Source: Maribacter polysaccharolyticus
GTDB lineage: Bacteria; Bacteroidota; Bacteroidia; Flavobacteriales; Flavobacteriaceae
Direction: 5' to 3'
NCBI RefSeq assembly: GCF_028882255.1
Contig: NZ_JARBUY010000001.1
Location: 772,244-836,243 of the forward strand
Length of the DNA stretch: 64,000 bases
Positions 34,493-43,387 of this stretch are shown here, piece by piece. How positions within the stretch are numbered: position 1 is the stretch's first letter; each line of letters starts with the position of its first letter. The position numbers and the translations under genes are program-made. The notes under the pieces were generated by a model that was not told the DNA's origin, did not search any database, and worked only from the letters and a program-made list of their open reading frames with translations.

Positions 34493-36121
34493 TTAATGTT
34501 GAAATTCGAAAGCGCCTCTATCCGGTTTACCGATTATGGGGTTGCCTAAAAAATCCTTCATGGGACAACCTTCAATTTCGACTCCATTGTCCACTTCCGG
34601 AGATGCTGTCTTTAGCATAAACCTCAAATACGATTTCCAATTCGTTTTTGAAGCAACCGCGCTTTTAAACATGGGATTTTTTTTACTCTTCCCTAAATCC
34701 TTAGGTTCGTTTTTTATGTCACCATAAAAGGTGTTTGCTTTGAATACCGTATTGGTGCTTTCCCCAAATTCGAAGAAATTACCTTTACCCAAGGAATAGA
34801 AAATATTGTTTTTATAAGTAGTTGTATCCGGAAATCCGCCCCAATTCTTATGGTACAACAACTGAACGGAGTCATTTTCCATCCCGGAAAAGAAAACATT
34901 GTTATAAATGCTTGTATTGGTCGTTGTACCGGAATTCCTTACGACATGATGGTTATTACTTTCAAAAATATTATAACGGACTATAGTACCATCGTTAAAA
35001 CTTGTCTTACTGCCCCCATCACAACAAATAAGGATGCCCCCATGACCATTGTGATGACTATAATTATATTGAATAACTGTATTCTTGCAGTTCCAATCAC
35101 TATCAAATCCACCTGCATCCACATCGGGCTTGTGGTTCCAACTATTTGCTGCGGTATTATAAAAGGTAAAGGAAGCTTCGTTATATTGAAAAAGCGCATC
35201 ATCACAATTAAAAGGGAATGAAGCATTTCCACTACCCTTTAAACCATTATGCGTAAATACACAATATTCAACCAAAGGCGATTTCGCCACCCTAACGATC
35301 AAGGCATTCGCACCGCATTTTTCGAATCTATTATTTCTAATAACAACGTTTAAACTTGGATACCAATTGTGGGATTTACCGTTCGCCAAGGTTTGCCCCC
35401 AAGTACTAACCAAAGACCTATTATCCCAAACAGAAATATTGGACCATCCCGTCCTGTCGACATCATGAATATAACAACCTTCAAGGTACAACCCATCAAA
35501 ATTCGATTTCACCCTTTTGGCAGCCTCCCCATTCCAGGTGATTTCCGCAAAAACACCTCCATTATGTTTGGTACTCATATCCCCATTAACATCGCAAATC
35601 TCTAAATTGACCAATTGTATATCATGCAACGTTCCGCAATCCTTTCCTTCGATATAAATGCCCATTTTTGGCGCATTTACATATGCTACCGCATTTTTCA
35701 GAACAAGTTTTCGGGGTGATTCAGCAGGGACATGATTCTTGATTTTCATGTCGCGGATTTCTATGTATTCCTGATTGAACAATCGGATGGTATACGATAC
35801 GTTTTCGTTGTGGGCAATTTTGCCCTTTGCATTCAATACAGGAGCTTCCCCTGAACCATAGGCCCCAATGACAATTCGATTTTCAAGGGCACCGCTACCA
35901 CGTGGAACCAAGTTGCCGACCCATTGTCCTCCTCTTCTAAAAAGAACCGAATCCCCAGGTTGAAGATCAATTCGATTGATTTTAGCCAAGCTTTTCAAAG
36001 GAGCCTCAACCTTGATCCCCGTATTGGCATCGTTTCCCATCAAATCATCAACAAAATAGGTGGTTTGACCTAATAGTATTACACTAAAGAGCTGTATAAA
36101 GCACGTGATCAATTGTTTCAT
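34493..36121 (-). CDS. Secreted right-handed parallel beta-helix protein
   Basis: This 542-residue protein has a signal peptide (about 1-20) and repeats of about 22-25 residues with stacked Asn/Val/Ile rungs (VIRNNRFEKCG, VIQYNYSHHNGHGG, IVRYNIFESNNHH, IYNNVFFSG), typical of pectate-lyase-like folds. No assigned lyase or hydrolase motif is obvious. The fold occurs in polysaccharide lyases, GH28-type hydrolases and epimerases, so it may be an uncharacterised carbohydrate-active enzyme. It sits between a sulfatase and GH2. Confidence 0.8.
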   Translation of the reverse strand: MKQLITCFIQLFSVILLGQTTYFVDDLMGNDANTGIKVEAPLKSLAKINRIDLQPGDSVLFRRGGQWVGNLVPRGSGALENRIVIGAYGSGEAPVLNAKGKIAHNENVSYTIRLFNQEYIEIRDMKIKNHVPAESPRKLVLKNAVAYVNAPKMGIYIEGKDCGTLHDIQLVNLEICDVNGDMSTKHNGGVFAEITWNGEAAKRVKSNFDGLYLEGCYIHDVDRTGWSNISVWDNRSLVSTWGQTLANGKSHNWYPSLNVVIRNNRFEKCGANALIVRVAKSPLVEYCVFTHNGLKGSGNASFPFNCDDALFQYNEASFTFYNTAANSWNHKPDVDAGGFDSDWNCKNTVIQYNYSHHNGHGGILICCDGGSKTSFNDGTIVRYNIFESNNHHVVRNSGTTTNTSIYNNVFFSGMENDSVQLLYHKNWGGFPDTTTYKNNIFYSLGKGNFFEFGESTNTVFKANTFYGDIKNEPKDLGKSKKNPMFKSAVASKTNWKSYLRFMLKTASPEVDNGVEIEGCPMKDFLGNPIIGKPDRGAFEFQH

Positions 36122-36129
36122 GGTTGTTG

Positions 36130-37572
36130 TTATGAGGGAATATTTTCAATGGGAAAGTCATCCGATGTTTTAATAATCCAATCCTTCAACATCTGCCTGT
36201 GTTGAGTGATTTCTATTTGATGTTTTTTCGAATCGATCAATGGCTTAAGCTCTTGCGGGTCATTTTTCAGATCAAAAAACTGTTCTGGATTTTCACCGCC
36301 ATCAAAAAGGAAGTACTTATACTGTTCGGTCACGACCATTCTTCCTACAAAAACCCGACCTCCTGATTTGTTTTTCTCTTTCTGGATAATCTCTGAAACA
36401 ACATAATTCCTGGCATTTACAGGCTTTTCTGCACTTTCAATCACATAATCTTTTAGATTTTCACCGGGTAATGCCCCGTCAATGGGCACCCCTGCTAATT
36501 GACATAGGGTAGGATACAAATCCAATCCGCTCGTCGTTAATGTCTTTGTATCAATAACACCGGCCTTGGTATGCCCTTTCCATGAAATCACAAAAGGTAC
36601 ATTGACCGATTCCTCATAGAAATTCATTTTCTGATTCCATTCGTGTGAGCCATGCCCATCACCATGATCTGAAGTATAAAAAACGATCGTATTTTCCAAG
36701 AGTCCGTTCTTTTCGAGGGTATTGACAATACTTAAAATATGATTGTCCATTTTCTCGACCAAGCGATCATAACCGTATATATACTGTCGCCATTCTTCTT
36801 CTGACCAATACTTGACAGGGTGCTTTCCAAAATTCACCTTGTCGGTAGAATCCGGTGTTCTTCTGGTATAAAATCCTTCGGCTTCCCCATCGGGAATATT
36901 AAAATTATCGGGTAATGGTGGACATTGGAGTACATCCATGTCCTCTTCAACCGGGCCATCGTGATAATCGTCCCCCAATCCTGAAATATTACGTGCCAAC
37001 TCACAACAATCGTGTGGATTTAACAGTGAAGTAACCAGAAAAAATGGCTTATCGTGCTTTTGTTCAATAAATTCCATAGAAAGTTGAGCCGTCTTCGAAT
37101 CATTGTATTCCCTTTTATAGGTTTCAAAACCATGCCATTCGGGAACATCCTTGATTTTAGTGTTTGACACATGCCATTTACCAAAATAGGCGGTTTCATA
37201 ACCTGCTTCATTCATAGTTTTACCCAATGATTTGTAGGCCATTAGGTCGGCATTACTTTTACTTGGCATAAACCCGGTCATTAAGGAAGCACGTGAGGGC
37301 ATACAAACCGGATAAGTACAATAACTACGGGTAAAGGTTACTCCCGCTTCGGCCAATTTATCGATACCGGGTGTTTTTACGAATTCGTATCCTGTTTGGG
37401 TCATGACCCTACCCGAATGCTGGTCGGATAGTATCACCAAAATATTAGGGCGTTCTTGTACGTTCGCCCCTTGCTTGTTCGCTTTTTTAGTGTTTTGCCC
37501 ACATGAAAACAATGATGTGAACAGGACAAAGCACACAAAAATCCTTAATTGATCAAATTTCATTTTATACAT
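36130..37572 (-). CDS. Type I sulfatase (formylglycine-dependent) lipoprotein
   Basis: This 480-residue enzyme would remove sulfate esters from the target glycan in the periplasm. The sulfatase signature is PVCMPSRASLMTG, with C90 as the residue converted to formylglycine. NILVILSDQHSGR near the N-terminus supplies metal-binding Asp residues. The lipoprotein Cys lies in LFSCGQN; Met4 is an alternative start. It precedes the beta-helix gene by 8 bp. Its subfamily and the position of the sulfate it attacks cannot be told here. Maturation needs an anSME or FGE enzyme not in this window. Confidence 0.93.
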   Translation of the reverse strand: MYKMKFDQLRIFVCFVLFTSLFSCGQNTKKANKQGANVQERPNILVILSDQHSGRVMTQTGYEFVKTPGIDKLAEAGVTFTRSYCTYPVCMPSRASLMTGFMPSKSNADLMAYKSLGKTMNEAGYETAYFGKWHVSNTKIKDVPEWHGFETYKREYNDSKTAQLSMEFIEQKHDKPFFLVTSLLNPHDCCELARNISGLGDDYHDGPVEEDMDVLQCPPLPDNFNIPDGEAEGFYTRRTPDSTDKVNFGKHPVKYWSEEEWRQYIYGYDRLVEKMDNHILSIVNTLEKNGLLENTIVFYTSDHGDGHGSHEWNQKMNFYEESVNVPFVISWKGHTKAGVIDTKTLTTSGLDLYPTLCQLAGVPIDGALPGENLKDYVIESAEKPVNARNYVVSEIIQKEKNKSGGRVFVGRMVVTEQYKYFLFDGGENPEQFFDLKNDPQELKPLIDSKKHQIEITQHRQMLKDWIIKTSDDFPIENIPS

Positions 37573-37574
37573 TT

Positions 37575-38357
37575 CTATTGTGATTTAAGTTCTATTAATC
37601 TCAACATTTCCTTTGCGTAACGCTGCCCTAAAAGTCTTTGACCAGCACTATTAAAATGCGTATTATCTATGGTTTCGGTGTTTTCGGAAGTAATTACTCC
37701 GGTATTTTCAACCGTATTTGGCAATTCTAAAATCATCTTGTTGAAATTGATGCGCTTTGGTTTATCGGTTGATAGTTGCCCGGCCACGAACGGCAAATCC
37801 GGATCATTCAAATCTTTCCGTAATGAAGCGATCAGAAACTCGATTTTAGGCATGTATTTATCATATCTGGAAACATTTGCTTCCCCTTGATGCCAAACAA
37901 TTCCTTTCAACACGCCAAATTCCATTGCTTTTTTAGCCTGACTCACAGCCTCATTATAAAGGGAGTCTCCAGGGTGCCATTCCTCTATGGAGGTCCCTCC
38001 CCTTGCGTTTACGATCAACCCAATTTCCTTTCCTGGCATTGCTTTGGCCATTTCCTTTGCAAAACTGTAGCCTGGGCCAAGTTTTTGCAATGACAACTTC
38101 TTTCTTACCGTTGAATATTCATTAAGCGGGTTAGCTGCTTTTTCCCATGGTTTTTCGGCATCTCCGGTAAAAAGGAACACGTTGGGTATGGTATCCCGAT
38201 CCTGTTCCTCAATGGCTGCACGACCTGCCATATTCGATTGGCCGATCAATAAATAAAGCTCCATTTTGTTCGATTCGCTGTTGGCCGTACTGTCGGTTGA
38301 TTTACATTGATATAATAGGCCAATGCATAATAGTACGCTTATTTTAAAGTGTTTCAT
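37575..38357 (-). CDS. SGNH/SASA-family carbohydrate acetylesterase lipoprotein
   Basis: This 260-residue protein matches the sialate O-acetylesterase-like (SASA, CE6-type) domain. The nucleophile block is LIGQSNMAGRA with S41, IVWHQGEAN is the mid block, and the C-terminal DNTHFNSAGQ carries the catalytic Asp-x-x-His. A lipoprotein Cys is in LLYQCKS. It probably removes acetyl groups from the sulfated glycan before lyase or hydrolase action. It lies between the lyase candidate and a sulfatase. Confidence 0.87.
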   Translation of the reverse strand: MKHFKISVLLCIGLLYQCKSTDSTANSESNKMELYLLIGQSNMAGRAAIEEQDRDTIPNVFLFTGDAEKPWEKAANPLNEYSTVRKKLSLQKLGPGYSFAKEMAKAMPGKEIGLIVNARGGTSIEEWHPGDSLYNEAVSQAKKAMEFGVLKGIVWHQGEANVSRYDKYMPKIEFLIASLRKDLNDPDLPFVAGQLSTDKPKRINFNKMILELPNTVENTGVITSENTETIDNTHFNSAGQRLLGQRYAKEMLRLIELKSQ

Positions 38358-38427
38358 TTTTTGGTTTGGCGTTATTTGTTCGTTCTTATCACATTACTAT
38401 CCTTTATGGATTATTTCTTGAAAATCA

Positions 38428-40674
38428 TTACAGTAGTTGAATCCCATACGTTCCTTCGGGTACGTTAACACTAACCCGATTTGCCCCTGAATTAACAAAG
38501 GGAATACTTCTTCCATCTAGTTTTACCGAAGAAATACCTGAAGCGAAAAAGGTCACTTTTGTTCCGGAAGAAATAATCTTACCACTAATTCCTTTCCCTT
38601 CAATCGCAGTTTTCATGTATAGAGCAACCGGATCTTCCGATTTAAAACCGGTTTGAATCCCCTGTCCTGATTTGAATAATGTACCTTTTACAAAATAGGA
38701 GATGAATTTTCCAGAGGCTTTCCTGTACAGAATATTTTCTCCTTGAAACGTTTCTGAACCATATTGTCCTTTAGCGTAACCATTAGAAGTAAGTGCAACA
38801 TCGACAACGTGTTCTTGGGTAATTTCATTACCAGTATAATCATCAGCCGTGATTCTTGTGAAATTTCCTGTTTTGTGGGTGCCGTCTCCTGGAAAAAGAA
38901 CGGTAAGAATGCTAGCTTGTTTATTGATCGGATTATAATTGACATACATATAATCCGCGGCATAACCATAGCCCGACCTTGCCTGATTTGCGGTTCTCTT
39001 TATTTCTACTGAGGCTGGAGCCGTACCTAAAAAGGTTGTCAATGTTGCTTCATTTTCAGCATACAAGCGGGGCCCTGTATTACCTTTTTCCATTTTGATT
39101 TCAGAAAAGTATTCTGCAGCGTATTGAATTGTATTTAAAGTTGCTGCATTGGGGTGCCATACAACATTAACATTATCTCCGGCATTTTCGGTACTTACAT
39201 GATCCAAAACAAGATAGTAGGGGTTAACACCATTTGAGGCTTGCACAAAAACAACATCCCTGAGATGGGTTCCAGCAATAGCACTTGAACTGGAGCCCCT
39301 AAAATATTCCACATCCTGACCTACAAGTCCTTCAACAATACCATCACCCACTTTTGAGGCATGTCTTTTTCCTCCTATCATCACAGTATTCGCAGATTCC
39401 GAATCTGAATGCATAAAATCGAAAGTGGCCGTTACACCATCTATCGTTACATCCACATTTGGTCCGTCGTACCCAGCATTTCGCAACAATATCTCCCCAT
39501 ATCCTGCCATGGCCAGTGCATTGACTTCATAATGGGTATGGTATTCTGTATTTCCCGTTAAATTCAGCATACTCATATAAAGCGCATTGGTTGACGGTTC
39601 TCTGGATTTTAAAGCAGCATAATTCTTAAATAAGAAACTGGGAGCCAATTCCGCATCGTCGGTATTAAATTCGAGGGGATTATTATTTGTAGCAGTACCT
39701 GCCATAATGATGTAGTTGGGCAAGAGCCCCTTTATGCTTCCCTCGGAAACCCCAGCGCCTTCCCGTAATACCCACATCGCATATTTGTAGGCCTTGGGCG
39801 AAAAGCGGGCAGCCGATACGATATGAGGGGACAAAATGATATTTCCATCCTCAATATCCCACGGCTTCTGACTTTCAGTGTTCCGAGAATCACCATAGAG
39901 TAAAATTCGTCCAAAGGGAGCTACGGCATAACCATACATAAATTCCTTTAGCCCAATAATACCCGGGTTTGAGTAATATTCGTTGTATCCCATATATTCC
40001 ATAATATCGGGTGTTGTGTTTTTTGCTGCACGTTCAATGGAGTTCCACCGTTGCACACAGTATCCGTTACCTGCAGGCGAAACCCCGTCGTTGGGCATAT
40101 AATGCTCTGCTAGTCCAAGATCAAACTCTTTTTTCGCTACATGAAACTTGGCTTCATCCCCCATGTATTTGTACCACAACATGCGCATGGCCCAAGCATG
40201 GGGATCCCATTTCCCGATGTATAATGCCATTATTTTCTCCTCAAGCCAGCCCTCATATTTCGAACGTACCGCATGATCTATGTCATCCCTAATAACATCG
40301 AGAGCCAGAACGGCATAAAACAATTCATGTGAAGGAACAGATGAAGTAGCAGCACCGGTCCCGATTTTCATAGACCGAATTCTGGTTTCGAACTTATTTT
40401 GAATATTGGCTATGTAGGTGGCCTTATTCTCCGGGTCGAGGATATAGGCCAAAGCATTTGCCCCCAAAACATCCCGGCTTGAACCTGCTTTTTTAGCCGT
40501 TTCCAGGGCACTGGTTTTCATGGCTCCGAACATTTCGGAAGTCCTTGCCAGTTTTCTCCAATAAGCATAGTCGGTGGTATCTATAATGTTTCCGGAAAAA
40601 CCTTGAAATGGTATAAGTGAAAGAATGAAAAACACACCTAAAACCAATCTATCATGGACATCAGCTATTTTCAT
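38428..40674 (-). CDS. Heparinase II/III-like polysaccharide lyase candidate
   Basis: This 748-residue secreted protein has a signal segment (about 9-29). Its helical N-terminal half (about 30-380) ends in YHTHYEVNALAMAGYGEILLR, which resembles the heparinase II/III core where a His and a YGE/RGE-type turn are followed by an antiparallel beta-sandwich. The C-terminal half (about 390-748) is beta-rich. Many uronate lyases (alginate, heparin, ulvan PL40-type) share this two-domain plan. I cannot place it in a numbered PL family. With GH88 in the operon, a uronate lyase role is strongly suggested. Confidence 0.72.
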   Translation of the reverse strand: MKIADVHDRLVLGVFFILSLIPFQGFSGNIIDTTDYAYWRKLARTSEMFGAMKTSALETAKKAGSSRDVLGANALAYILDPENKATYIANIQNKFETRIRSMKIGTGAATSSVPSHELFYAVLALDVIRDDIDHAVRSKYEGWLEEKIMALYIGKWDPHAWAMRMLWYKYMGDEAKFHVAKKEFDLGLAEHYMPNDGVSPAGNGYCVQRWNSIERAAKNTTPDIMEYMGYNEYYSNPGIIGLKEFMYGYAVAPFGRILLYGDSRNTESQKPWDIEDGNIILSPHIVSAARFSPKAYKYAMWVLREGAGVSEGSIKGLLPNYIIMAGTATNNNPLEFNTDDAELAPSFLFKNYAALKSREPSTNALYMSMLNLTGNTEYHTHYEVNALAMAGYGEILLRNAGYDGPNVDVTIDGVTATFDFMHSDSESANTVMIGGKRHASKVGDGIVEGLVGQDVEYFRGSSSSAIAGTHLRDVVFVQASNGVNPYYLVLDHVSTENAGDNVNVVWHPNAATLNTIQYAAEYFSEIKMEKGNTGPRLYAENEATLTTFLGTAPASVEIKRTANQARSGYGYAADYMYVNYNPINKQASILTVLFPGDGTHKTGNFTRITADDYTGNEITQEHVVDVALTSNGYAKGQYGSETFQGENILYRKASGKFISYFVKGTLFKSGQGIQTGFKSEDPVALYMKTAIEGKGISGKIISSGTKVTFFASGISSVKLDGRSIPFVNSGANRVSVNVPEGTYGIQLL

Positions 40675-40716
40675 AGGGTCATGCGTATCTATTATGAGGT
40701 CTATTGTTCCAATAAT

Positions 40717-42312
40717 TCATCTTAACCATACTGGAATAGAATCGTTATCGATCCATTCTTGGACACGTTTATCCAATTTATCCCCTTTCCATTCTGTTGC
40801 ACCTGCGGGTATGGCATTGGTTTTTGGCAACCATTTTTTATGTTCTTCGATAATACTGGCATATTTTGGATCCGCCGCTAGATTGATATGTTCACCGGGA
40901 TCTGTGGTATGGTCATACAATTCCTCCCCACCATCCCTATAACGTATATACCGATAATCATTACTTCGTACAGCGTGGTTTTCATAATACCAGGTAGTTA
41001 ATACAGATCGGTCTGATTCTGTTTCTGGAGCATTAATTAGGGGGACTATACTTTCTCCTTCTAATTTAGGTAATTCTGGAAGGTTGCAAAGTTCTGATAA
41101 GGTTGGATAAATATCCAAAAGACTAACCACCTGATGGCTTTTTTGTCCGTTGCTTTTATTGTTTGGTACTTTAAAGAATAAAGGAACCCGGGTGGCTTCT
41201 TCCCAAAGGGCTTGCTTTCTAAAATGACGTTTTTCGCCGAGATGCTGTCCGTGGTCAGACCATAGGACAATGATGGTATTATCTGCATAAGGACTTTTTT
41301 CTAAAGCATCAACAACCTTTCCTATTTGCTCATCAACAAAAGTAACACAGGCCAAATACGATTGTATGAGTTCCGGTAAGATTTCTTTTTTAGCCGATAC
41401 ATCGCCCCATCCTCCTTTGGGGGTATAACCATAAGCAATAGCTTTCCCCATAATTGGAATATCCTCCATTTCGTTTTCTGGTATTTCTGGCAATACAATA
41501 TCTTCAATAGGATACATGTCGAAATACTTTTTAGGTGCCGTATAGGGTACATGAGGACGAATAAAACCAACGGCCATAAAAAACGGTTTATCCTGTTTTT
41601 GGTTAAGTTTATTTACGGCCCAATTGGCAATTTGTTCGTCGTACATGCCTTTTTCAGGAATGTCTTCATCTTCTAAGGGCCCACCACAAAGTGAATAAAA
41701 CCGGTTGGTATCCTTATAGTTTTCAATGATGTTGTCTTCGCCGTATAATTGCACAAGTTGTCCGCCTCCTTTAGGAAAAGGGTAAAACATAGTGCCTCTG
41801 TAACCAAATCCATTTTCTTTTATATGGGGTTCCATGTTGTTCCAAAAATGTGGTGAGTATTCGGTCCAGAAATCATTGGTTTTATCTTTGTAATCCGATT
41901 CGCCGCTATGGAACACTTTACCCGTAGCATAGGTGTTATAGCCATTGTCCTTAAAATGTTCGGGCAACATTTTATGATTGGCCATTACGGTATCGTAATT
42001 TTTTTTCATATTACCGGTAGAGCTGTACCAACCTGAGGTGGTAGGATGGATACCACTAAGCAAGGAATTTCTTGAAGCCGTACAAACAGGTTGCGAACAA
42101 TGGGCATTGGTAAACAACACCCCTTCATTAAAAAGTTTGTCCATATTGGGAGTCATTGCCTTGGGATAGCCATTAAGTGCCCCTTCCCAATCATTTAAAT
42201 CGTCAACGGATATAAAAAGTACGTTCGGCTTGGAAACCTCCTCTATTTTTTTAGGAGAAGAACAACCAACCAAAAAGAATACACCCAGCAAAAACATGAT
42301 AAACCGTTTCAT
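40717..42312 (-). CDS. Type I sulfatase, iduronate-2-sulfatase-like lipoprotein
   Basis: This 531-residue sulfatase carries the signature PVCTASRNSLLSG, with C77 as the formylglycine precursor. SVDDLNDWEGALNGYP at the N-terminus is typical of iduronate-2-sulfatase-like (S1_7) members. HGQHLGEKRHFRKQALWEE is the mid-protein metal/sulfate block. The lipoprotein Cys lies in FLVGCSS. A uronate 2-sulfate target would fit the uronate enzymes of the operon, but subfamily-level substrate assignment is tentative. Confidence 0.93.
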   Translation of the reverse strand: MKRFIMFLLGVFFLVGCSSPKKIEEVSKPNVLFISVDDLNDWEGALNGYPKAMTPNMDKLFNEGVLFTNAHCSQPVCTASRNSLLSGIHPTTSGWYSSTGNMKKNYDTVMANHKMLPEHFKDNGYNTYATGKVFHSGESDYKDKTNDFWTEYSPHFWNNMEPHIKENGFGYRGTMFYPFPKGGGQLVQLYGEDNIIENYKDTNRFYSLCGGPLEDEDIPEKGMYDEQIANWAVNKLNQKQDKPFFMAVGFIRPHVPYTAPKKYFDMYPIEDIVLPEIPENEMEDIPIMGKAIAYGYTPKGGWGDVSAKKEILPELIQSYLACVTFVDEQIGKVVDALEKSPYADNTIIVLWSDHGQHLGEKRHFRKQALWEEATRVPLFFKVPNNKSNGQKSHQVVSLLDIYPTLSELCNLPELPKLEGESIVPLINAPETESDRSVLTTWYYENHAVRSNDYRYIRYRDGGEELYDHTTDPGEHINLAADPKYASIIEEHKKWLPKTNAIPAGATEWKGDKLDKRVQEWIDNDSIPVWLR

Positions 42313-42394
42313 TTTTTTCTACTTTTATTACTATTTCATTTTGATTTTCAATTTCAACAAAACGCCACAGATAGGATATACCGATATAATCAAT

Positions 42395-43387
42395 TCATCG
42401 GTTGGCCTTAACAAGTTTAGCCACCGCAATACCCGATTCACCAGCAACGGAATAATACAAATAGACATCGTTATTGTCTATTAAAAGTCCTGGATCCCTT
42501 AATTCGTGTACCTTTTCCTTAGCAAACCCATTTACCGATTTTTTTATAGGCAACCCTGCACCTTCATAAGGTTTTTCCGGTCGTAATACTTCCTCTGGCG
42601 GACTAGCGGTCCAGCTTTTCCAAGTACCATCAGAAAGATCCACTACTGATTTCAGGATCCTTTCGGGGGCATCATTCTTTCGAGAGTAAAGCACCACCAA
42701 ATTATCGCCGGCTACGGTCAAAGCCGTATGCCTGACCCTTGGTAGGATAGACGCTCCTTTTTCAAAGGGTGAAATACCATCCCGGGACCTATAAAACGTA
42801 CCGGAAGCCAAAGCATAATAATATCCTTTATAATTAAAAACGCGAAAATAGAATGGCCCTAAAATAGTATCCGATGCCTTAAATCCCAATCCATCCTTTG
42901 AGGTACTTAAAAATGTCTTCTGCCCTCCTTTATTCGGTGTCTGCCCATGAAAGTACATCCGAATCGTTTTGTTTTCCTCGTCTATCAATACATCCGGAGA
43001 AGCAATATGGCTCAAAGCGGCCGTATTACTTAAATGTAGTACACCGGGCTCGTATATGGTCCACGGACCCTCAGGAGTATCGGAATATGCCATCCGAATA
43101 TACTTCCCATGGTGATGTGCAAAGTACATATAGAATTTACCTAAAGGATTTTCTATCCATTTTGGCACTTTTATTACGGAAGGGCCATTTATATTTTCAC
43201 CTACATGGCCCTCTAAGCCTTTCATACCCTGATAAATTACAGGATTGTTGGCCTCACGAACGAAGGTACCATCATCCCACTTTTTCATCTTAGGAACAGA
43301 CACACATGCCGCTGCTCCAAAAAAAACAATAAGACAACCGTATAAAAACGTTCTATTCGAGTGTATAAGTTTAATTATCATTGGCAT
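42395..43387 (-). CDS. GH43-like five-bladed beta-propeller lipoprotein
   Basis: This protein of about 330 residues has a lipoprotein signal (GAAACVSV) and repeated blade patterns (GKFYMYFAHHHGKYIRMAYS, ASPDVLIDE, ALASGTFYRSRDG, LRDPGLLIDNNDVYLYYSV). They resemble GH43/GH117-type five-bladed propellers. Acidic residues in SPDV and LRDP could be catalytic, but the full GH43 triad is not certain. I start at ATG 43387, since 43390 is a TTG. It overlaps the agarase-like gene by 17 bp, indicating tight coupling. The substrate is unknown. Confidence 0.72.
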   Translation of the reverse strand: MPMIIKLIHSNRTFLYGCLIVFFGAAACVSVPKMKKWDDGTFVREANNPVIYQGMKGLEGHVGENINGPSVIKVPKWIENPLGKFYMYFAHHHGKYIRMAYSDTPEGPWTIYEPGVLHLSNTAALSHIASPDVLIDEENKTIRMYFHGQTPNKGGQKTFLSTSKDGLGFKASDTILGPFYFRVFNYKGYYYALASGTFYRSRDGISPFEKGASILPRVRHTALTVAGDNLVVLYSRKNDAPERILKSVVDLSDGTWKSWTASPPEEVLRPEKPYEGAGLPIKKSVNGFAKEKVHELRDPGLLIDNNDVYLYYSVAGESGIAVAKLVKANR

